Assembly (NCBI RefSeq): GCF_000301075.1
Contig: NZ_JH932293.1
Location: 2,096,853-2,151,572 of the forward strand
Length of the DNA stretch: 54,720 nucleotides
From: Bergeyella zoohelcum ATCC 43767
Lineage (GTDB): Bacteria > Bacteroidota > Bacteroidia > Flavobacteriales > Weeksellaceae
Reading direction: 5' to 3'
The notes beneath the pieces are model-generated. The model was not told the origin of the DNA, did no database searches, and saw nothing but the letters and a program-made list of their open reading frames with translations. This document shows positions 1-8,212 of this stretch, piece by piece (position 1 is the first letter of the stretch; each line of letters starts with the position of its first letter). A program made the position numbers and the translations under genes.

Positions 1-64
1 CAAATTTTTGGCCCACTTTTTTTCAGTATTTTTATATGTATTGATTGTGTGTAACATAACGAGG

Positions 65-95
65 CAAAGATAGATAAAGTTTTCTAATACACAAA
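65..95 (-). promoter_or_regulatory. Bacteroidota promoter facing left, out of the window
   Basis: Read on the minus strand, TATCTTTG (plus 65-72) matches the Bacteroidota -7 consensus TAnnTTTG. A TTTG -33 element lies at plus 92-95, with exactly 19 bases between the two. This is the best-spaced promoter in the window. Its gene must lie to the left of base 1. Confidence 0.65.
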
Positions 96-162
96 AAGTT
101 TTTTATAAGTTAATTTTAGATGTTGGAGATTAGAGATTGTATAATGTACAAAGTAGAATGTA

Positions 163-212
163 TAATGATTTTAATAATTAGAAGTTAGAAATTAGAATTT
201 GGAAGTTAGAAA
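163..212. repeat. 50-bp dispersed repeat, copy 1 (TTAGAAATTAGAA-rich)
   Basis: This stretch matches 52328-52377 in the same orientation at 49 of 50 positions; the single mismatch is A versus G. It is built from words such as GAAGTTAGAAATTAGAA and is followed by GGCTAAAAAG-type words. Similar low-complexity words recur at about 34320-34375. Both copies are intergenic. No coding or promoter role is visible. Confidence 0.75.
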
Positions 213-279
213 GCTAAAAGGCTAAAAAGTTAGAAGCTAGTTCGCCAACCGCCAGTCGCTCAAATCTTACTGCATGTAG

Positions 280-398
280 GACCCCAGCGGGGTCAAATGT
301 ATATAGCAACAGCCACCGTTTTGTTATTCGACCCCGAAGGGGTCGTATGTTATACACAATCATATCCCATGCTATAAACACATGACCTCTACGAGGCC
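280..398. repeat. Array of three short hairpins (GACCCC-nnn-GGGGTC)
   Basis: Two perfect 6-bp hairpins with 3-base loops, GACCCC-agc-GGGGTC (280-294) and GACCCC-gaa-GGGGTC (330-344), lie exactly 50 bases apart. A degenerate third, GACCTC-tac-GAGGCC, is at 384-398. The spacers share words such as ATGTATA/ATGTTATA. The array resembles REP-like palindromic repeats found between genes in this group of bacteria. The rest of bases 1-485 holds no credible gene; an 82-codon open frame at 214-462 simply runs through the array. Confidence 0.6.
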
Positions 399-485
399 AA
401 AGCTTATCAATAAAACAATTTACCAAAGTAACAACCTTTTGTTCATTACTTTGGCAAAGCATTCAGTCCAGTAAAAAAACACCAA

Positions 486-1580
486 TTATTTAGATGATGC
501 TTTAAAGCGTTTTCCTCTTTCTTTGGCGGCTTCATTTCGCTCGATGGTATGTTCCGGTCTAGTCCATTTAGGATTTTCTCCCAGTGGCTGGTATTGTGCA
601 TTTTCCTTTTCCACTACTTCTCTTTTAGGGTGCTTTTCAAAAGGCGATTGTGGAATAATTCCTAATAAATCAAAAAGTTTTTTATCCTCGTTCACATCAG
701 GGTTTGGAGTGGTAAGGAGCTTATCTCCTGCAAAAATAGAATTCGCCCCTGCAAAGAAGCATAATGTTTGTCCTTCCTTAGAAAATTCTGTTCTTCCTGC
801 GGATAGTCTTACTTGGGTTTTAGGCAATACAATTCTCGCCGTGGCGACCATGCGTACAAATTCAAAAATATTTACAGGTTCCTCCTCTTCCATAGGAGTT
901 CCTTCTACTGCTACCAGTGCATTAATGGGGACAGATTCAGGCTGAGGCGTCATATTGGCTAATACTTTCAGCATACCACAGCGGTCTTCTACGCTTTCTC
1001 CCATACCGATAATCCCTCCTGAACAAAGGGTAATAGAAGTTTTTCTCACATTATCTATGGTCTCTAATCTATCTTCGAAAGCACGAGTAGAAATCACTTC
1101 TTTATAATATTCTTCGGAGCTATCAATATTATGATTATAGGCATAAAGCCCCGCCTCTTCCAGTCTTTTGGCTTGATTCTCTGTAAGCATTCCCAGTGTA
1201 CAGCATACCTCCATATCCAGTTTGGTAACTTCTCTTACCATGTCTAGCACTTGGTCAAACTCGGGTCCATCTTTTACATTTCTCCACGCTGCCCCAAGGC
1301 ATACTCTAGAAATCCCGTTAGACTTTGCTCTCAGTGCCTGTGCTTTTACCTGATGAACAGGGAGCAAATCATGAATTTTCACTTCGGTATGATATCTTGC
1401 TGCCTGAGGACAATAGCCACAATCTTCTGGGCATCCACCTGTTTTTACAGAAATGAGTGAAGATACCTGAATTTTATTCGGGTCATGATGTTCACGATGC
1501 ACAGTGGCAGCCTGATAAAGTAAATCAAAAAAAGGCTGATGATAGATGGCTAAAATTTCTTCTGTAGTCCAAGTTTTCAT
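486..1580 (-). CDS. bioB: Biotin synthase BioB
   Basis: Radical-SAM enzyme that inserts sulfur into dethiobiotin, the last step of biotin synthesis, in the cytoplasm. The CxxxCxxC motif for the [4Fe-4S] cluster is seen as CPEDCGYC at residues 50-57. The [2Fe-2S] ligand regions are present as VCCTLG, TLCSGG and RLSAGR. At 364 aa it is slightly longer than the usual 320-350, owing to a polar C-terminal tail (about residues 325-364, Lys/Glu-rich). It lies 44 bp downstream of thiL on the same strand and is probably the last gene of that transcript. No other biotin genes are in the window. Confidence 0.95.
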   Translation of the reverse strand: MKTWTTEEILAIYHQPFFDLLYQAATVHREHHDPNKIQVSSLISVKTGGCPEDCGYCPQAARYHTEVKIHDLLPVHQVKAQALRAKSNGISRVCLGAAWRNVKDGPEFDQVLDMVREVTKLDMEVCCTLGMLTENQAKRLEEAGLYAYNHNIDSSEEYYKEVISTRAFEDRLETIDNVRKTSITLCSGGIIGMGESVEDRCGMLKVLANMTPQPESVPINALVAVEGTPMEEEEPVNIFEFVRMVATARIVLPKTQVRLSAGRTEFSKEGQTLCFFAGANSIFAGDKLLTTPNPDVNEDKKLFDLLGIIPQSPFEKHPKREVVEKENAQYQPLGENPKWTRPEHTIERNEAAKERGKRFKASSK

Positions 1581-1624
1581 TGTTTAAATTGGTTTGAATT
1601 GCTATAGTTTATTTTTTTATTATT

Positions 1625-2671
1625 TTAAAAATGTTTCCATCCTTGTGCTGTAATTTCAGAGAGTTCATTGCTTCCACGCAGCACCATATAATTGCCTTGT
1701 TCTTTATCCACGGCATGTCCTATGACGGTAAAATCAGGATGGTTTTTAATTTTCTCAAAATCACTTGGCGAAATGGTAAAAAGCAGTTCATAATCTTCTC
1801 CTCCCGATAATGCCGCCATAACGGGGTTCATATTCAGTTCTTCCGCCGTAGTGATGGTCAGAGAATCCATTGGGATTTTCTCTTCGTACAGGCGAAAACC
1901 TACCTCGCTATTTTTAGAAAGATGAAGAATTTCCGATGCCAAACCATCCGAAATATCCATCATAGCGGTAGGGGTAATATGGAGTTCTTTAAGAATAGAA
2001 GCTACATCAGTTCTGGCCTCAGGTTTGAGCTGGCGTTCGAGGATATAATCATACCCTTCCATCTCGGGCTGCATATTCGGGTTGGCCAAGAAAACAGAAT
2101 GCTCTCTTTCCAAAATCTGAAGCCCCATATAGGCTGCCCCTAAATCACCCGTTACCACCAATAAATCATTGGGTTTTGCACCTTTTCTTTGTATAATGTT
2201 TTCAGGCGATGCCCATCCGATGGCGGTAATAGAAATCATCAGTCCCGAAGTAGAGCTGGTGGTATCCCCTCCTACCAAATCTACCTCATAGTGTTTGCAA
2301 GCCAAAGAAATCCCTTGATAAATTTCTTCCAAAGCCTCCACAGGAAACCGATTGGATACCGCTAAAGACACCAAAATCTGAGTAGGAGTAGCATTCATGG
2401 CAGCTATATCACTCAGATTCACCACTACGGATTTATAGCCCAAATGTTTCAGTGGCACATAGCCTAAATTAAAGTGTACCCCCTCTACCAAAACATCCGT
2501 AGAAACCACTATCTTCTGTTGGTCTTGTGGTACGATTACAGCTGCATCATCCCCCACCGCCAATTCCGTAGAAGCCTGACGAATAGGGAAGTTTTGGGTA
2601 AGATGATGAATCAGCCCGAACTCTCCTAGCTGGGCAATAGGTGTAAGATTTTGAGCTTTATTTTCAAACAT
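1625..2671 (-). CDS. thiL: Thiamine-monophosphate kinase ThiL
   Basis: Phosphorylates thiamine monophosphate to thiamine diphosphate, the active cofactor. The 348-aa protein shows the AIR-synthase/ThiL fold signatures: an N-terminal GDDAAVI segment, the STDVLVEGVHF strand, a VVNLSDIAAMNA motif, the VGGDTT loop, and MDISDGLASEI and SGGEDYELLF in the C-terminal half. The start codon overlaps the stop of the upstream thioesterase by one base (TAATG), so the two are translationally coupled. bioB follows. Family assignment is firm. Confidence 0.94.
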   Translation of the reverse strand: MFENKAQNLTPIAQLGEFGLIHHLTQNFPIRQASTELAVGDDAAVIVPQDQQKIVVSTDVLVEGVHFNLGYVPLKHLGYKSVVVNLSDIAAMNATPTQILVSLAVSNRFPVEALEEIYQGISLACKHYEVDLVGGDTTSSTSGLMISITAIGWASPENIIQRKGAKPNDLLVVTGDLGAAYMGLQILEREHSVFLANPNMQPEMEGYDYILERQLKPEARTDVASILKELHITPTAMMDISDGLASEILHLSKNSEVGFRLYEEKIPMDSLTITTAEELNMNPVMAALSGGEDYELLFTISPSDFEKIKNHPDFTVIGHAVDKEQGNYMVLRGSNELSEITAQGWKHF

Positions 2672-3198
2672 TATGGTCTAAGATTTATTTTGGTCCACTT
2701 TTTTTCTTCAAAAACTTTCGGGTCTATATTCTCCGCTCTGAAAGGGAGTGCCTTGATATCTTCTCGGGTAAAAATCTTAGTATCTGCAGTTTTAAACTGA
2801 TTCATTACCTCTACTATATCATCAGGTGGCGTGGTAGATTTTCTCAGCATCATATCTATCCATACCCCGAAAGCCTCCGCAGTAGCACAGTGGGTACCAT
2901 CTGGAAGATAAAATTTATGTAAAAACTGATAGATACTGCCGTCTTCTGCAAATCCATCAATTTCCAGGCTGACAAATACTTCTTGCCCCATATAAATTTC
3001 CTTAAAAAAAGAATATTTTTCGTGGAGAATTACAGGACCTATCCCCCATCTATTAAGCTCTCTAAGTCCCATTTTATGCTTGGTCATAAATGCCATTCTC
3101 GTTTGGGCACAGTACTGTACATAAGAGGAGTTTGCCAAGTGTCTATTGGCATCTAAATCATTCCACCTTACTTCGAATTTATGATAATAAACTGACAT
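2671..3198 (-). CDS. Acyl-CoA thioesterase, hotdog fold (4-hydroxybenzoyl-CoA thioesterase family)
   Basis: Predicted hotdog-fold thioesterase cleaving acyl-CoA or acyl-ACP esters. Near the start it has the YbgC/FadM-type signature VRWNDLDANRHLANSSY, including the catalytic-type Asp, then a long helix (YVQYCAQTRMAFM). I start it at the Met of MSVYYHKFEV (3198). The longer open frame from 3255 adds 19 polar residues without homology and would reach towards the porin stop at 3234. It is coupled to thiL by a one-base overlap. The substrate cannot be read from sequence. Confidence 0.85.
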   Translation of the reverse strand: MSVYYHKFEVRWNDLDANRHLANSSYVQYCAQTRMAFMTKHKMGLRELNRWGIGPVILHEKYSFFKEIYMGQEVFVSLEIDGFAEDGSIYQFLHKFYLPDGTHCATAEAFGVWIDMMLRKSTTPPDDIVEVMNQFKTADTKIFTREDIKALPFRAENIDPKVFEEKKWTKINLRP

Positions 3199-3233
3199 TT
3201 TTTTTTGCTTTTTCTGATTATTTCTTTCTGTTA

Positions 3234-4376
3234 CTACAAGGCATTCACAAACCACAACGCTCCGATGGCAAACATACCATGGTTCTGCTGAGGATATGAA
3301 GTATGTAACGGTTTTTTATAAGTATTGGTACGATAAGCGTAGTAAGTAAAGAGTTTGAAATTTTGACGCTCAAACGGCTTAAATTCTAAGCCAAGAAGAT
3401 TCAGAGTTCTCTGGTTCATCTCATTACCTAGGGCTAAGGTGTTATCCTTGCTGTTCATTCGCTCATATACGCTTTTCCCTGTGATATACCACTTTGGGGT
3501 GATAGCATAATCCAGCCTTAGTGCTACCGACTGAAACTGTACATTTTTTGCAAATTGGTGTACATAAGTGGGGTCTAATGTCTGCTGATAAGCGTTCAGT
3601 TCTTCTGAAATTACATTAAAGTGGTCTATGGCATTTTGGCTGTGCTGGAGGTCTAAATAACCACTGAACTTGTCCAATGTCCATTTATTCCCCAAAGCGA
3701 TTTTATAATCTTGCTTCCCTTTCGCCACTTGCGAAGTAGTAAAAGAGTAGAAAGTGTGAAATTTCTTATCCCAAAAACTCCCTTTCCACGCAAAATTCAC
3801 TCCCAAAGGCAATTTGCTCTGCTCTAATCCCAATGGCTTATAGCCCGTGTCTTCTACCAATTTAGAAAAAGTCTGGCTATGGGTATTGTATGCCTGAATG
3901 TGGAAACTATTGTTATCATCTGCATTATAAGAAACCATAGCCGCTACAGGGAAAAGGTTCTGCTGACGGTTCACATAGTCAGAATACTGGTACTCAAAAG
4001 TAGGATTATCATAAAATTCCCAACTGCCGTAGTGATTAATCTGCTTCCCTACCATAGTACTCCACTTATAGCCCTCCCCGAATTTATAATTCACATAGGC
4101 GTGGTCAAGTGCCGAAGTAGCATTGTTCAGCGTTCCTGCCGGACTATTTCTATTGAGCCTATATCTTATACGGTATTCCAGCTGTTCGCCTACATTTCCT
4201 CTTACCTCAAAACGGGCTTCATTTGCCTTCATTCCCCCTTGTCCGTTCTCAGGAATTTCAAGAGAAGAACGGAGGTATAAATTAATATCTACATTCTTTC
4301 CTATTTCTTCTAAAGTCTGGGCAAAACCAGCGTAGGAAATTCCAAATAGTGATAAGGTTAAAAATATCTTTTTCAT
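3234..4376 (-). CDS. Outer-membrane porin (phosphate-selective porin O/P-like)
   Basis: Begins with a signal peptide (MKKIFLTLSLFGISYAGFA, cleavage before QTLEE). The body of alternating polar/aromatic strands is typical of a beta-barrel, for example RFEVRGNVGEQLEYRIRYRL, TMVGKQINHYGSWEF and WYITGKSVYER, and the C-terminus is hydrophobic. It resembles the porin O/P family of Bacteroidota. Position 4376 is preferred because MKKIF begins the signal peptide; the frame opens seven codons earlier. It lies downstream of hypB with a tandem repeat between them, so it could be the last gene of the urease/nickel operon (urea or nickel entry) or an independent gene. The substrate is unknown. Confidence 0.78.
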   Translation of the reverse strand: MKKIFLTLSLFGISYAGFAQTLEEIGKNVDINLYLRSSLEIPENGQGGMKANEARFEVRGNVGEQLEYRIRYRLNRNSPAGTLNNATSALDHAYVNYKFGEGYKWSTMVGKQINHYGSWEFYDNPTFEYQYSDYVNRQQNLFPVAAMVSYNADDNNSFHIQAYNTHSQTFSKLVEDTGYKPLGLEQSKLPLGVNFAWKGSFWDKKFHTFYSFTTSQVAKGKQDYKIALGNKWTLDKFSGYLDLQHSQNAIDHFNVISEELNAYQQTLDPTYVHQFAKNVQFQSVALRLDYAITPKWYITGKSVYERMNSKDNTLALGNEMNQRTLNLLGLEFKPFERQNFKLFTYYAYRTNTYKKPLHTSYPQQNHGMFAIGALWFVNAL

Positions 4377-4451
4377 ATTGATTTCTAATTTTTCCAATAG
4401 ATATTAAGCAATTTTTCTTTCTTTTTTATTTTCAAATAATTAGGTTCAATA

Positions 4452-4650
4452 TTCCCCAAGGTGTAGGAGACCTCCCTACAAGTGTAGGAACACTTCCCCA
4501 AGGTGTAGGAGACCTCCCTACAAGTATAGGAACACTTCCCCAAAGTGTAGGAAACCTCCCTACAAGTGTAGGAACACTTCCCCAAAGTGTAGGAAACCTC
4601 CCTACAAGTGTAGGAACACTTCCCCAAGGTGTAGGAGACCTCCCTACAGA
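4452..4650. repeat. 42-bp tandem repeat, about 4.7 copies
   Basis: The word TTCCCCAA(G/A)GTGTAGGA recurs at 4452, 4494, 4536, 4578 and 4620, an exact 42-base period. Each unit has two related halves of 20 and 22 bases that share TCCC...AAG-TGTAGGA. Within the unit AAGTGT-agga-ACACTT is a perfect hairpin and TGTAGG...CCTACA forms a second. Copies differ by a few A/G changes. The period is a multiple of three, so the minus strand reads as an open frame of 14-residue repeats (4385-4627), which I treat as an artefact. It separates hypB from the porin gene. Confidence 0.9.
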
Positions 4651-4705
4651 TATTTTTTAGTTTTGATGCTTTTACAAAGCACTCAAAGAGGATAAAAGGA
4701 GCTGA

Positions 4706-5404
4706 TTATCCGTTTCTTTTTTTATCCAATTGTTTTTTCAGCCAATCGCACCACTCATCGAGTCCATCACCTTTGAGGGTACTGATGCTGATGACTTCCA
4801 AATCAGGGTTTACTTCTCTGGCATCTTTGGTAACGGCGTCCACAGAGAAAGGCACATAAGGCAATAAATCTGCCTTGGAAACGAGCATGAGTTCGCTGGT
4901 TAGGAACATTCTCGGGTACTTTTTCGGTTTGTCATCTCCTTCGGTAGAAGCCAAAAGGGTAACTCTGGCATCTTCACCGAGGTCAAAAGCCGATGGACAA
5001 AGTAAATTCCCTACATTTTCAATGAAAAGAATATCCGTACCTTCTAGGTCTATATGGTCTAATGCCTGAAGGACCATTTGTGCCTCAATGTGGCACATGC
5101 CCCCCGTTACGATTTGCAAGGCATTGAGTCCTGCATCTTTCAGCCTTACGGCATCTCTTTCCGTTTCGGGGTCGCCCACGAGTACGGCAAGGTTTAGCTC
5201 TTTGCCTAGTCTTCGTCCTGTTTCTTGGAGCAAAGTAGTCTTTCCACTCCCTGGGGACGAACAAATATTTACCACCAAGAGGTGAGGCAGCCGTTCTCTG
5301 ATGGCTTTCGCTACAAAATCATTGGCTTTTAAAAGATTGAGTGTGGTATTATCACATTGCACCGAACCTACGGGCATTTGGTTACTTTTGGGTTTCATTG
5401 TCAT
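4706..5404 (-). CDS. hypB: Nickel-handling GTPase HypB
   Basis: SIMIBI-class GTPase that delivers nickel to metalloenzyme sites. The Walker A motif is SSPGSGKT (about residues 49-56). The metal-site residues in the GTPase domain are present as GGMCHIE and NVGNLLCPSAFDLGE. The N-terminal CCxxC high-affinity site and any His-rich nickel-storage stretch are absent. I start at the Met of MTMKPKSN (5404); the Met two codons later is equally possible, and the frame opens at 5449. There are no hydrogenase genes nearby. HypA and HypB also serve urease in Helicobacter, so here they most likely supply UreE/UreG. Confidence 0.92.
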   Translation of the reverse strand: MTMKPKSNQMPVGSVQCDNTTLNLLKANDFVAKAIRERLPHLLVVNICSSPGSGKTTLLQETGRRLGKELNLAVLVGDPETERDAVRLKDAGLNALQIVTGGMCHIEAQMVLQALDHIDLEGTDILFIENVGNLLCPSAFDLGEDARVTLLASTEGDDKPKKYPRMFLTSELMLVSKADLLPYVPFSVDAVTKDAREVNPDLEVISISTLKGDGLDEWCDWLKKQLDKKRNG

Positions 5405-5525
5405 GATATTATTATTTAATTTAAAAGATTTAAAGATTAAATGATTCAAAGATTAAATAATTAAAGCTTCGCATTTCTTGCGCGTGGTATTTTTTATTTT
5501 TTTAAATCTTTCACAATTTTATTTC

Positions 5526-5867
5526 TTAAAAAAACGCTACGCTGCTGATTCTTAGTTCTTCGCCTTGCACGATGTCTCGAGATGGAGTATCGCATTTAGG
5601 GCAAACAAATTTATGCAATTTTACTTCAAAATCTTCATCGCAGTTTTTACAATGGGCAATGATGGGTAAAAGTACCACTTGTAAATCAATATTATCCAGC
5701 TTAGGATCTTCCATACGCAAGGCCTCAAAGGCATTCTGAATCAGGATGGGCTGTACATTGCACAGGAGTCCTGCTTCTATCTTTACGGTAGAAATTTCGG
5801 AAAAGCGGTCTTTATAATGCTCCTCCAAATTTTGGATAATATCTCTTACTATGGAAACTTCGTGCAT
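5526..5867 (-). CDS. hypA: Nickel metallochaperone HypA
   Basis: Small nickel-binding chaperone, 113 aa. It begins with the invariant MHE, whose N-terminal amine and His2 form the nickel site. The C-terminal half has the structural zinc site as two CxxC pairs (HCKNC and VCPKC). It lies 11 bp downstream of ureD and 121 bp upstream of the HypB start, on the same strand, so it is part of the urease operon. Partners are HypB and, by analogy with Helicobacter, the UreE/UreG complex. Confidence 0.94.
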   Translation of the reverse strand: MHEVSIVRDIIQNLEEHYKDRFSEISTVKIEAGLLCNVQPILIQNAFEALRMEDPKLDNIDLQVVLLPIIAHCKNCDEDFEVKLHKFVCPKCDTPSRDIVQGEELRISSVAFF

Positions 5868-5878
5868 CGGTGTTATTT

Positions 5879-6874
5879 TTAGGTTTTCTTTTTCTTCTTA
5901 GTAACTTTGGAAGATTTTTTAGCGGTATTCTTTGTTTTCGCTGTAGTTTTCTTTGGTTCGGATGCCAGAATTTCCTTGGGTTCTTCTTGGGTTTCTACCA
6001 AATTTTGCTCTTCTTTTTCCGCTTCACTGGCTGTTTCTTGAGCTTTTTGGTCTTGTTTCTCTTTGTATTCTATAAAGCTCCACGCCATATTCCCGATGTT
6101 CATGAGCCAATCATGAATGCCATCTCCGCTATTGCTCATGATTCTAATCATCAGGGCATTTTCGGCACATTGGGTAAATCCGTAGTCCGAATCGGTGAAC
6201 TGTTCTAAAAGAATTTCGTCCAGCTCTTTCTTAAAATCATCGGCATATTTACTGATGATAAGTAGGGTCCCTTGATGGGTATAGCCTTCAAAAAATAGGA
6301 GTTCTTCCACAGGCTGTGTTTCGGGTTCTATTTTTTGATTGTCGAACAAAATGAGTTTTTCGTCCACAAACACCTTGGTCTGTGTATGATAGGACTTTAG
6401 TGCAAATCTTTCCCCTGAATGGATACGCCCTCCACTGATGATGTCTCCCCAAATGAGGTGCGATGTTTTTTTGAGGTGAATATTGTTTTTTGCCAAGAAA
6501 ATAGAATTGGCATACGGAATGGTAGGGTGCGGAATGTACTGTAATTTCGCATGGTCTTCCAGCAGATAATCACAAGTTTGTACAGCGGGTTTTCCGTGCG
6601 GCATCTGATGAATTTTGTTATACGACTGGGTATAGAATTTCATTGCCGCTCCTTCCTTACAATGGACTTTCAGATTCAGTAAATCTCCCTCCATAATCCC
6701 TGGCGAAGCACTCATGAGAATCATCTCCAGATAATCCGTAAATAGCGGATTTCCGTAGTGGGTAAGTTTATAGGGAATGTCAAAATAGCGGTCATCCAAA
6801 TAGGTTTTCTCGCCTTCTCTTCGGCAAGAAAGCTGGATAAGGCTATTGAGCGAATTGTCCTTATTGATATTCAT
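5879..6874 (-). CDS. ureD: Urease accessory protein UreD (UreH) with lysine-rich C-terminal tail
   Basis: Scaffold protein that binds apo-urease and, with UreF and UreG, forms the channel for nickel and CO2 delivery. Family landmarks include the DLLNLKVHCKEGAAMKFYTQSYNKIH region and the QYIPHPTIPYANS segment. The ordinary UreD domain ends near residue 260. After it come about 70 extra residues, first Glu/Gln-rich, then Lys/Thr/Ala repeats ending in VTKKKKKT, like a histone-H1-type tail. The gene starts 3 bp after ureG and is followed by hypA after 11 bp. The tail is unusual for the family and its role is unknown. Confidence 0.88.
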   Translation of the reverse strand: MNINKDNSLNSLIQLSCRREGEKTYLDDRYFDIPYKLTHYGNPLFTDYLEMILMSASPGIMEGDLLNLKVHCKEGAAMKFYTQSYNKIHQMPHGKPAVQTCDYLLEDHAKLQYIPHPTIPYANSIFLAKNNIHLKKTSHLIWGDIISGGRIHSGERFALKSYHTQTKVFVDEKLILFDNQKIEPETQPVEELLFFEGYTHQGTLLIISKYADDFKKELDEILLEQFTDSDYGFTQCAENALMIRIMSNSGDGIHDWLMNIGNMAWSFIEYKEKQDQKAQETASEAEKEEQNLVETQEEPKEILASEPKKTTAKTKNTAKKSSKVTKKKKKT

Positions 6875-6877
6875 TTT

Positions 6878-7489
6878 TTATTGTTCTAAGAGTGCATATT
6901 TCTTAATCCAAGCGATGACCTCGTCCAGTCCTTTTTTGGTTTTAAGATTGGTTTTGATGAAAGGTTTTTCGCCTCTCATTCGCTTGGCATCGGCTTCCAT
7001 CACTTCCAGACTCGCCCCTACATACGGTGCTAAATCTATTTTATTAATGAGCAATAAATCCGAACGCGTGATGCCTGGCCCACCTTTTCTTGGGATTTTC
7101 TCTCCCTCTGCCACATCGATTACAAAGATGGTAAGGTCTGCCAAATCAGGTGAGAAAGTAGCTGCCAAATTATCACCACCACTTTCAATAAAAACGAGTT
7201 CTATATCGGGATGCTGATTCACCAAATCTTCCACCGCCTCTAAGTTCATAGAAGCGTCCTCACGAATAGCGGTATGGGGACATCCTCCAGTTTCCACCCC
7301 ACGAATTCTGCTTTCAGGCAGGTTAGAGTTTTTAATCATAAACTGAGCGTCTTCTTTAGTATAGATGTCATTGGTAACTACACCGATGCTATACTGTTCA
7401 CTCATAATTCTGGTAAGGGCTTCTATAAGGGCGGTTTTCCCAGAGCCTACAGGCCCTGCAACGCCTATTTTTACATATGTTTTTTCCAT
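6878..7489 (-). CDS. ureG: Urease accessory GTPase UreG
   Basis: GTPase that powers insertion of nickel into urease. The P-loop GPVGSGKT is at residues 12-19. The nickel-binding Cys-Pro-His motif is at residues 70-72 in VETGGCPH. A Switch-II-type ESGGDNLAA segment and an [10 protein letters not shown] guanine-specificity motif follow. The length of 203 aa is typical, and no His-rich N-terminus is present. It lies 30 bp after ureF and 3 bp before ureD. Confidence 0.97.
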   Translation of the reverse strand: MEKTYVKIGVAGPVGSGKTALIEALTRIMSEQYSIGVVTNDIYTKEDAQFMIKNSNLPESRIRGVETGGCPHTAIREDASMNLEAVEDLVNQHPDIELVFIESGGDNLAATFSPDLADLTIFVIDVAEGEKIPRKGGPGITRSDLLLINKIDLAPYVGASLEVMEADAKRMRGEKPFIKTNLKTKKGLDEVIAWIKKYALLEQ

Positions 7490-7519
7490 AATATTCTAAT
7501 AATTAAAATGTTTTCAAAG

Positions 7520-8206
7520 TTACGAAATATAAATTCTCGTATAGAGTTTTTCGTGTTGCATACAGCGGATTTCTTGTCCTATACAGCACATGCCCAGCTC
7601 GTCTTCGGTGATGGTATCTTGCTTGGCGACCAGTTCTTCAATAAGCGGCTGGAGTTCGAACAAAATTTTCTGTCCGTGTATTTGGCTAATAGGTACTGCT
7701 TTGGCACAGTTGGTAACAATTCCGTTGAGGGTGTTGTAATAAAACGCCGTGAGTGCATCTTCTCTGCTAATCCCCGAAAGCAACGCATACAGACCAAAAG
7801 CTAAAGGATAATGCCCTGTAAGTGTCCCTTTTTGGATGGCATCTAGGTATTTGGCACAAAAATCATGCGGTTTCAGTTCTTGAGCCGTTTTCAGAAATCG
7901 GATGCTCAGTTTTCGGCTGGCGTCACGAATTTCGTAAGGGGCTTTGAGGGCGGTAACCAATTGGTCTAATTCCTCCAATTTTTTCCAAACTTTTCTTTTA
8001 GAAAAATCTTTATACACTTGGTTAAGGAAAGCTGCATCATTATAAAACACGCTGTATTTGAGCATATTTTCAGCGTATTTTTTAGAAGTTTCAGTATCTC
8101 TTACCAAATTTTTATTGATATAAGTCTCCAAACCATATGAATGGGTAAATCCTCCGATGGGGAACATAGAATCGTTGATTTGCAGGAGAGTGAGTAATTT
8201 TTGCAT
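7520..8206 (-). CDS. ureF: Urease accessory protein UreF
   Basis: All-helical protein that bridges UreD and UreG and acts on UreG GTPase timing in the activation complex. Landmarks are LLQINDSMFPIGGFTHSYGLETYI near the N-terminus, DAAFLNQVY, and a C-terminal segment QPLIEELVAKQDTI. I place the start at the ATG at 8206 (MQKLLTLLQ). The frame also opens with a TTG at 8212, which would sit directly against the ureE stop. The length, about 228 aa, is normal. Confidence 0.95.
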   Translation of the reverse strand: MQKLLTLLQINDSMFPIGGFTHSYGLETYINKNLVRDTETSKKYAENMLKYSVFYNDAAFLNQVYKDFSKRKVWKKLEELDQLVTALKAPYEIRDASRKLSIRFLKTAQELKPHDFCAKYLDAIQKGTLTGHYPLAFGLYALLSGISREDALTAFYYNTLNGIVTNCAKAVPISQIHGQKILFELQPLIEELVAKQDTITEDELGMCCIGQEIRCMQHEKLYTRIYIS

Positions 8207-8212
8207 GTACAA

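Noticed and set aside
214-462. 82-codon open frame on the minus strand
   Set aside because: It runs through the GACCCC hairpin array and dispersed repeats, has no recognisable domain and no promoter or ribosome-binding site.
4385-4627. 80-codon frame of 14-residue repeats
   Set aside because: It is produced by the 42-bp tandem repeat, whose period is divisible by three. It has no signal or domain, so it is reported as a repeat only.
4452-4650. CRISPR array
   Set aside because: Units are directly contiguous with no unique spacers, and no cas gene is in the window. The same holds for 36731-36895.
4706-5867. HypA/HypB as part of a hydrogenase cluster
   Set aside because: No hydrogenase subunit or hypC/D/E/F gene is present; the neighbours are all urease genes.
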